Of a DNA stretch of 34,643 nucleotides, positions 30,110 to 34,643 are shown in pieces. How positions within the stretch are numbered: position 1 is the stretch's first letter; the number at the start of each line of letters is the position of its first letter. Origin of the DNA: an uncultured Acetatifactor sp. (GTDB lineage Bacteria; Bacillota; Clostridia; Lachnospirales; Lachnospiraceae); assembly GCA_947594835.1 (NCBI GenBank), contig CANQEH010000029.1, positions 1 through 34,643 on the forward strand. The letters run 5' to 3'. Both the position numbers and the translations under genes were made by a program. Under the pieces are notes generated by a model. The model did not search any database. It was not told the origin of the DNA and was given only the letters and a program-made list of their open reading frames with translations.

Positions 30110-31240
30110 TTACGCCCTGTACATACAAAAAGCGTCTTCCATGTGGAGGCTGTCTAAGAGCTCCCTGCCACCGCCGGGCAGGCGTCTGTAAAGTTCCACC
30201 GTGCCGGTGCCGTTTCCGCCCGCCCAGAGGGGCGTTTTGGGAAGGCTGCTGTCCGGGTTTTCATAGTGCATCTGCATCAGCTGCGCCTTGGTACAGCTGC
30301 CGGATATCTTAATGACTGCCTTTCGGTTTCTGGCCAGGATATGCCAGATATAGCGCCTGCCGTTTTCCTTCACCTCCCATTTGCACTTGGAGAGAAAGAA
30401 AGGCCGATGGAGACCAAACTCAAAATCTTCGCCGGTGTAAGAGAACTGGATCATCAGCCTGCGCCGCAGGGGGAGGAAGAAAAACCTGGGGCAGCAGCCG
30501 TTCACGGCCAGAACGGAATGGCGCAGCGGCTGGCCCGTGCGCTTGCTGGTAAGCCTGCCGCAGGCAAACTGCATCCAGGGACGGTTGAAGCTCCGGCCCC
30601 AGTGTTTGTCTGCATAGCCATAGCTCTTATCCCCCAGAATCTGGTAGGAAACGCCGTCTAAGATGACAGTGCCCTGGAAGAAACTGCGGATGCCTTCCCC
30701 GTGCCAGTAGCTGTCCATCCCGTTCAACAGCTGGCACAAAGGGGAGGCCAGAAAACCTGTGTGGCAGGATACTGCCTTGTGCACTTCCAGATCCCATTCC
30801 ATAGACCCAGCATCGGTCATCAGGCTGCGGTGCCTGGCTTCCTCTGGGCTTACTTCTACAAAGCCGGTGAGCCTGTCCTCGCTGCAAAAGCAATCGCCTG
30901 CCTCCATGGCCAGAGGGCTGCCAGCCGCCTTGAAAGCGGAGATGGGATAGAAGGCGTGCAGCTGTTTGCCGCCCTGCCCCTGAGCATCCGGGAAGACGCC
31001 GGCCTTCACCAGCACATAAGAAGGGCGCATCCTGCGCCTGCGGTAAAAGGGATGGCGGCCCAGGATGGGCAGATCCCCGCCCAGGGCAGGGTTGACAAGA
31101 AAAAATTCAATAAAAAAGGTGCGAGTCTCTCCGCTATCCGCCTGTACTCCCGAAAAGGAGTGCCACCAGCGCATATAGCCTTTTTTGGCCAGAGAGCCCC
31201 GCAGCATCTGTGCATTTCTCTTTCGATCAGATTGGTTCAT
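30110..31240 (-). CDS. Tocopherol cyclase-like family protein
   Basis: A 376-residue soluble protein that I place in the tocopherol cyclase-like family (two lipocalin-like beta domains). The evidence is RWWHSFSGVQADSGETRTFFIEFFLVNPALGG near the N-terminus (quoted in part as RWWHSFSG), the central YGYADKHWGRSFNRPWMQFACG, and a beta-rich C-terminal half with FSYTGEDFEFG and KWEVKENGRRYIWHILA. In plants and cyanobacteria the family closes the chromanol ring of vitamin E; this anaerobe is not expected to make tocopherol, so another lipid-like or isoprenoid substrate is likely. A TTG at 31291 extends the frame, but ATG 31240, preceded by GGGAAGCGAG, is better and the promoter starts near 31293. 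It is a single-gene unit. Confidence 0.72.
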   Translation of the reverse strand: MNQSDRKRNAQMLRGSLAKKGYMRWWHSFSGVQADSGETRTFFIEFFLVNPALGGDLPILGRHPFYRRRRMRPSYVLVKAGVFPDAQGQGGKQLHAFYPISAFKAAGSPLAMEAGDCFCSEDRLTGFVEVSPEEARHRSLMTDAGSMEWDLEVHKAVSCHTGFLASPLCQLLNGMDSYWHGEGIRSFFQGTVILDGVSYQILGDKSYGYADKHWGRSFNRPWMQFACGRLTSKRTGQPLRHSVLAVNGCCPRFFFLPLRRRLMIQFSYTGEDFEFGLHRPFFLSKCKWEVKENGRRYIWHILARNRKAVIKISGSCTKAQLMQMHYENPDSSLPKTPLWAGGNGTGTVELYRRLPGGGRELLDSLHMEDAFCMYRA

Positions 31241-31299
31241 CCGTATCTCGCTTCCCAGGGATGAAAATCCCAAGTCAACATTTCGTATCAATTATTCAA

Positions 31300-31328
31300 A
31301 TTATACCACTATATCTAGTACATGACAA
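31300..31328 (-). promoter_or_regulatory. Promoter of the tocopherol cyclase-like gene
   Basis: On the minus strand TTGTCA (31323-31328), a 17-base spacer and a perfect TATAAT (31300-31305), with TGG before it as an extended -10. Transcription should start near 31293. Confidence 0.75.
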
Positions 31329-31361
31329 TAGTGTCGTCGAAATCTTAAGAAATAAATACCA

Positions 31362-31398
31362 TTTTTTTGTTGCAAAAAAACAGGACGCAGAAAATAAT
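31362..31398 (+). promoter_or_regulatory. Probable promoter and palindrome of the GH127 gene
   Basis: A perfect inverted repeat, seven T and G (31362-31369), TTG, then C and seven A (31373-31380). A possible promoter overlaps it: TTGCAA (31370-31375), a 17-base spacer and AATAAT (31393-31398), giving a start near 31405. The palindrome would thus cover the -35 box, a likely position for a sugar-responsive regulator. Both parts are candidates only. Confidence 0.4.
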
Positions 31399-31481
31399 AA
31401 AGAAGAGGAGACGCCGCGGGGACAACAGTCTTCCTGGCAGGGCGGCAGCCAGAAACCGGGCAGGAGAAAGGAAATCACGGG

Positions 31482-33623
31482 ATGGAAACAAAAAAGTTCA
31501 GCAGGCCCTTGGATTTAAGGCAGGTGCAGATCACGGACGGATTCTGGGGGAGGGAGCAGGAGCTGGTGCGCCGCGAAGTGATCCCCTATCAATGGGAGGC
31601 CCTAAACGACAGGGTGGAGGGAGCGGCCCCCAGCTACTGTATGCGCAATTTTAAGGTGGCGGGAGCGCTGATGCAAAAAAAGCGGCGGGAAGGAAACGCC
31701 TTTGTCCCCCCTGCCTACACCTTCAGAGGCTTTGAAGTGCTGCCGGAAGAAGGCATGGAGCCGGAGCCGGACAGATTTTACGGGTTTGTCTTCCAGGACA
31801 GCGATTTTTCCAAATGGATCGAGGCGGTGGCCTACTCTCTGACCGTCCATCCGGATCCGGCGCTGGAAAGAATCGCGGACGAGGCCATAGAGATTGTTTG
31901 TGCGGCCCAGGCTGAAAACGGCTATCTGGACACTTACTATATTATAAACGGCATGGACCGGATCTTTACCAATCTGCGGGATCACCACGAACTGTATTGT
32001 TTCGGCCATCTGGCGGAGGGCGCCGCAGCCTATTATCAGGCGACCGGAAAAGACAGGCTGTTAAATGCGGCCAGGCGGTATGCGGACTTTATCGCAGAAC
32101 GGTTTGGCCCGGAGGAGGGACAGTGCAAGGGCTACCCCGGCCATGAGATCGCGGAGATGGCGCTGGTTCGTCTCTATGAGGTGACGGGAGAGAAGCGCTA
32201 TCTGGAGCTTGCCAGCTTCTTTTTGGAGATGCGGGGACAGCGCCCTTACTATTTTGATCAGGAGGAAAAAGAGCGGGCGGCGTATGAGGGACGCCCCTGG
32301 AAAGAGCCGGGGGAGGGACAGCGGTATGTCTATCACCAGGCCCATCAGCCGGTGCGGGAGCAGACGGAGGCAGTGGGCCACGCGGTGCGTGCTGTGTATC
32401 TATACAGCGGTATGGCGGATATCGCCAGGCTGCGGGGAGACGAATCCCTGTATGCGGCCTGTAAGCGGCTTTGGGAGAGCATTACAGGGCAAAAACTCTA
32501 TGTGACGGGCGGCATCGGCGCAACCCATCTGGGGGAGGCATTTTCCTTCCCCTATGACCTGCCCAACGACACCGCTTATTCGGAGACCTGCGCAGCCATC
32601 GGCCTTGCCTTTTTCGCCAGGCGGATGCTGGAGATAGAGGCGGACAGCGGATACGGGGACGTGATGGAGCAGGCCCTGTACAACACTGTGCTGGCAGGCA
32701 TGGCGCTGGACGGCAGGAGCTTCTTCTATGTGAACCCCTTGGAGGTTGTGCCGGAGGCGGCAAAGCGGGACGAGCGCAAACACCACATAAAGACAAGGCG
32801 GCAGAAATGGTTTGGCTGTGCCTGCTGTCCGCCCAACATTGCAAGGATTGTCAGTTCCCTGGGGAAATATGTGTACACCCTGGGGGAACAGATTTTGTAT
32901 ACCCATCTGTATGTGGGGAGCAGCGCCCGGTTTGAACTGGGGGGAACTACCATCGGCCTGCGGATGGAGAGCGATTTTCCCTGGGAGGGAAATGTGAAGG
33001 TGACAGTGGACGCAGAGGAGGCGGCTTTCGGCACGCTGGCATTTCGGCTTCCCGGCTGGTGCAGGAAGGCCGTTTTCCGGGTGCAGGAGGGAGAAAACAT
33101 CCTGGCGGCGGGAGAGATTGCCCCTGGAGCAGGGGACGGCAGTCTGGGAACCGGAGCGGTGCAGGTACGGCTGGAAAAAGGGTATCTGTATCTGACCGGG
33201 CAGTGGCGGGACGGCGCCCAGATCTCTCTTACTTTTCCCATGGAAGTGCGGCTTCTGGCCGCAGACGCAAACGTGCGGGAGGACGTGGGAAAAGCTGCCG
33301 TGTCCAGGGGCCCTCTCTGCTATTGCCTGGAGGAGGCGGACAACGGGAAAGACCTGCACCTTTTGAAACTCTGCGCGGATAAGCTGCTCACGGCACAGGG
33401 GGCGGTGGAGCCTCAGGCCGTGTCTGTGGAAAGCTTTTCCATCCAGGGGCAAAAAATGTGCAGGCTCATCCTGCCGGGGCTGCGGCTCCTTCCCCCAAAG
33501 GGCAGAGGGCTGTACAGCGACTATGTACCGCCTGCAATGGAGGAGACGAAGCTTGTGTTCGTGCCCTATTACGCCTGGAACAACCGGGGCGAGGGGGAGA
33601 TGCAGGTGTGGACGGCCCTTTGA
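31482..33623 (+). CDS. GH127 beta-L-arabinofuranosidase
   Basis: A 713-residue glycoside hydrolase of family 127 (formerly DUF1680), which removes beta-L-arabinofuranose from plant hydroxyproline-rich glycoproteins and arabinans. The unusual cysteine-zinc active site is intact: E368 and C370 in SETCAAIG, and C448-C449 in CACCPPNIAR correspond to E338, C340, C417 and C418 of the Bifidobacterium enzyme HypBA1, with C448 as the likely nucleophile. The (alpha/alpha)6 barrel occupies about 1-450; the rest is beta-rich. No signal peptide, so it acts inside the cell on imported short sugars. Start ATG 31482 has GAAAGGAAA at 31466-31474. A terminator follows at 33786. Confidence 0.95.
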   Translation: METKKFSRPLDLRQVQITDGFWGREQELVRREVIPYQWEALNDRVEGAAPSYCMRNFKVAGALMQKKRREGNAFVPPAYTFRGFEVLPEEGMEPEPDRFYGFVFQDSDFSKWIEAVAYSLTVHPDPALERIADEAIEIVCAAQAENGYLDTYYIINGMDRIFTNLRDHHELYCFGHLAEGAAAYYQATGKDRLLNAARRYADFIAERFGPEEGQCKGYPGHEIAEMALVRLYEVTGEKRYLELASFFLEMRGQRPYYFDQEEKERAAYEGRPWKEPGEGQRYVYHQAHQPVREQTEAVGHAVRAVYLYSGMADIARLRGDESLYAACKRLWESITGQKLYVTGGIGATHLGEAFSFPYDLPNDTAYSETCAAIGLAFFARRMLEIEADSGYGDVMEQALYNTVLAGMALDGRSFFYVNPLEVVPEAAKRDERKHHIKTRRQKWFGCACCPPNIARIVSSLGKYVYTLGEQILYTHLYVGSSARFELGGTTIGLRMESDFPWEGNVKVTVDAEEAAFGTLAFRLPGWCRKAVFRVQEGENILAAGEIAPGAGDGSLGTGAVQVRLEKGYLYLTGQWRDGAQISLTFPMEVRLLAADANVREDVGKAAVSRGPLCYCLEEADNGKDLHLLKLCADKLLTAQGAVEPQAVSVESFSIQGQKMCRLILPGLRLLPPKGRGLYSDYVPPAMEETKLVFVPYYAWNNRGEGEMQVWTAL

Positions 33624-33766
33624 GTGCCAGCTTATTTTTGGTGTCCATCGTTGACTGGTGTAGTTAATTGTTATATCTACAAATGGATAGACGGGGGCGA
33701 CAGTGGCAATCAGCCTGGCGGATGCCCTGCCGCCCAAAAGAGTAAAATCCCCATGAGCTGGCACTC
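33622..33766 (+). ncRNA. Inverted-repeat-rich intergenic element, candidate structured RNA
   Basis: The 358-base gap between the GH127 and nuclease genes holds no gene. Its first 145 bases are framed by a perfect 11-base inverted repeat: GAGTGCCAGCT (33622-33632, starting at the GH127 stop codon) and AGCTGGCACTC (33756-33766). The right arm is also part of a local hairpin, CCCCATGAG with CTCGTGGGG (about 33750-33772), which excludes the long pairing. A further stem GGCGG/CCGCC lies at about 33717-33734. A weak promoter-like TTGACT (33651-33656) with TATATC (33672-33677) could start a separate RNA of about 135 bases ending at the terminator 33786-33818. I do not recognise a known riboswitch or RNA family. 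Confidence 0.35.
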
Positions 33767-33785
33767 GTGGGGGCAGAATGCAGAC

Positions 33786-33818
33786 AAAGTCCCGGGGTCT
33801 CCCGGGATTTTGTTTTTT
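33786..33818 (+). terminator. Intrinsic terminator after the GH127 gene
   Basis: AAAGTCCCGGG (33786-33796) pairs with CCCGGGATTTT (33801-33811), one G-T pair included, around GTCT; six T residues follow at 33813-33818. It ends the GH127 transcript and any RNA made from the preceding intergenic element. Confidence 0.88.
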
Positions 33819-33848
33819 AAAAGAACTAAAAGTAAAACAAAAGAAAAC

Positions 33849-33877
33849 TGGACAAAGCGGCTTTATCCTGTTATAAT
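33849..33877 (+). promoter_or_regulatory. Promoter of the Rpn-family gene
   Basis: TGGACA (33849-33854), a 17-base spacer and a perfect TATAAT (33872-33877). Transcription should start near 33884, about 98 bases before ATG 33982. Confidence 0.7.
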
Positions 33878-33981
33878 GAATCTGCCATTGAAAAATTGGA
33901 CATTCTGACCGATCGTATCTATCACGCATTTCTGCGGAATTTTTCAAGATTAAAATTCATTTTCACAGGAGGAGTCTGCCT

Positions 33982-34643
33982 ATGACAGAAGGAAAGCAAG
34001 AAGGAAAATCAAGGCGCAAGTTGGCAGAAAAGTCTGGCAACAACTCGAAAGCCCTGTCCAATCGGGAATTAAAATCCGATGTCTTTACTGCCGTTTTCAG
34101 TGAGCCGGAAAACGCTGCCATGTTATATACTGCCCTATCCGGCGAAGCGACAGCCCCGGAGGACATCGAGATTGCTACCCTGGAGGGCGTGCTGTTCCTG
34201 GCACGGAAAAACGACCTGGGCTTTCTCGTAAATGACAGGGTACTTGTCATCAGCGAACACCAGTCCACTGTCAATCAGAATATGCCCCTGCGGAGCATCC
34301 TGTACTATGGCCGCACCATGGAAAAGCTGCTGAAAAACCAGGATCTCTACCGGGAAAAGCTCATCCCCATCCCCACGCCGGAGTTCTATTTATTCTACAA
34401 CGGGGCAAAACCCGTGCCTGACGAAATAGTATTAAAACTTTCGGATGCATATATTGCCAAAACAAAAGAACCCATGTTAGAATTGAAAGTAAGGATGATC
34501 AACATCAACCTCCCGGTGGGGCACAGGCTTCTGGGGGAATGTATGCCGCTGTATGAGTACTCCTGGTTTATCGAGCGGGTACGGCGTTACATGGAAGACG
34601 GAATGAACCGGGACACGGCGGTGACCCTTGCCATCAAGGACTG
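33982..34643 (+). CDS. Rpn-family recombination-promoting nuclease / putative transposase (partial)
   Basis: The first 220 residues of a PD-(D/E)XK nuclease of the Rpn family; the gene runs off the right edge with no stop. The family layout is clear: NRELKSDVFTAVFSEPENAAMLYTAL (28-52, in part), then EDIEIATLEGVLFLARKNDLGFL with D78, then VLVISEHQSTVNQNMPLRSILYYGR with the E92-x-Q94 variant of the catalytic E-x-K, and PTPEFYLFYNG (about 128-138). The basic first 25 residues are an extension. E. coli RpnA relatives are DNA endonucleases that promote recombination; these genes are often multi-copy and spread horizontally. Start ATG 33982 has AGGAGGAG at 33967-33974. Confidence 0.88.
   Translation, partial: MTEGKQEGKSRRKLAEKSGNNSKALSNRELKSDVFTAVFSEPENAAMLYTALSGEATAPEDIEIATLEGVLFLARKNDLGFLVNDRVLVISEHQSTVNQNMPLRSILYYGRTMEKLLKNQDLYREKLIPIPTPEFYLFYNGAKPVPDEIVLKLSDAYIAKTKEPMLELKVRMININLPVGHRLLGECMPLYEYSWFIERVRRYMEDGMNRDTAVTLAIKD

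Noticed and set aside
33622..33818. Known riboswitch, T-box or 6S-type RNA in the last intergenic region
   Set aside because: I could not match the conserved cores of these families (for example, no T-box AGGGTGG element). It is left as an unassigned candidate.
32400..33947. A 515-codon open frame on the minus strand opposite the GH127 gene
   Set aside because: Same reason: it is antisense to an unmistakable GH127 enzyme and reads as proline- and histidine-rich sequence without family character.
1..34643. tRNA, rRNA, CRISPR arrays, integrases, insertion sequences
   Set aside because: No clover-leaf-like segments with matching arms, no regularly spaced direct repeats and no integrase or complete transposase were seen by eye; the Rpn-family gene is only nominally transposase-related.

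Overview
The window looks like chromosome from a GC-rich, strictly fermentative Clostridia species, most probably a gut Lachnospiraceae relative. The evidence is the set of protein families (CmpB-like putative permeases, a GH127 enzyme, a DUF1538 membrane protein, an Rpn-family nuclease, a YtqA-type radical SAM protein, short-chain chromate transporters), strong AAGGAGG-type ribosome binding sites, sigma-A promoters and frequent TTG/GTG starts. Genus cannot be decided from the sequence. I saw no rRNA, tRNA, CRISPR array, integrase or complete insertion sequence.

Left end (1-4110): an AT-rich gene for a BsaWI-like type II restriction endonuclease, clearly different in base composition from everything to its right; a minus-strand YtqA-like radical SAM protein; and, divergent from it, an AbiH-family abortive infection protein. 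This is a small defence-flavoured cluster. Positions 4156-9792 hold two CmpB-type membrane proteins, RecQ helicase and a two-gene short-chain chromate transporter, all on the plus strand.

Middle (9857-18086): an XRE regulator divergent from a tightly overlapping four-gene operon (MATE exporter, Gfo/Idh/MocA oxidoreductase, MsrA, TruA). It is followed by a two-gene unit with its own promoter and operator-like palindrome: a duplicated DUF1538 membrane protein and a tandem-domain PII-like protein. A short signal peptidase II follows, then a convergent carbamate kinase. The DUF1538/tandem-PII pair is my best candidate for a poorly described system: both proteins are internal duplications, and the pairing resembles PII-gated transporters.

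Right-centre (18307-28894): an LtaS-like sulfatase-fold membrane enzyme and a GH42 beta-galactosidase, convergent with aroA. Divergent from aroA is a sulfur amino-acid unit: cysK, metN, metI and an Rrf2-type regulator with an IscR-like cysteine set, with an inverted repeat over the cysK transcription start. Next come an OhrR-type MarR regulator behind a perfect consensus promoter with an OhrR-box-like operator, and a lone HypB GTPase followed by a DUF5692-like membrane protein.

Right end (30110-34643): a tocopherol-cyclase-like protein on the minus strand, divergent from a GH127 beta-L-arabinofuranosidase. A 358-base intergenic region follows, rich in inverted repeats and ending in a strong terminator. 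Last is an Rpn-family PD-(D/E)XK nuclease gene cut by the window edge. All product assignments rest on reading motifs by eye and on remembered family sequences; no database search was run.
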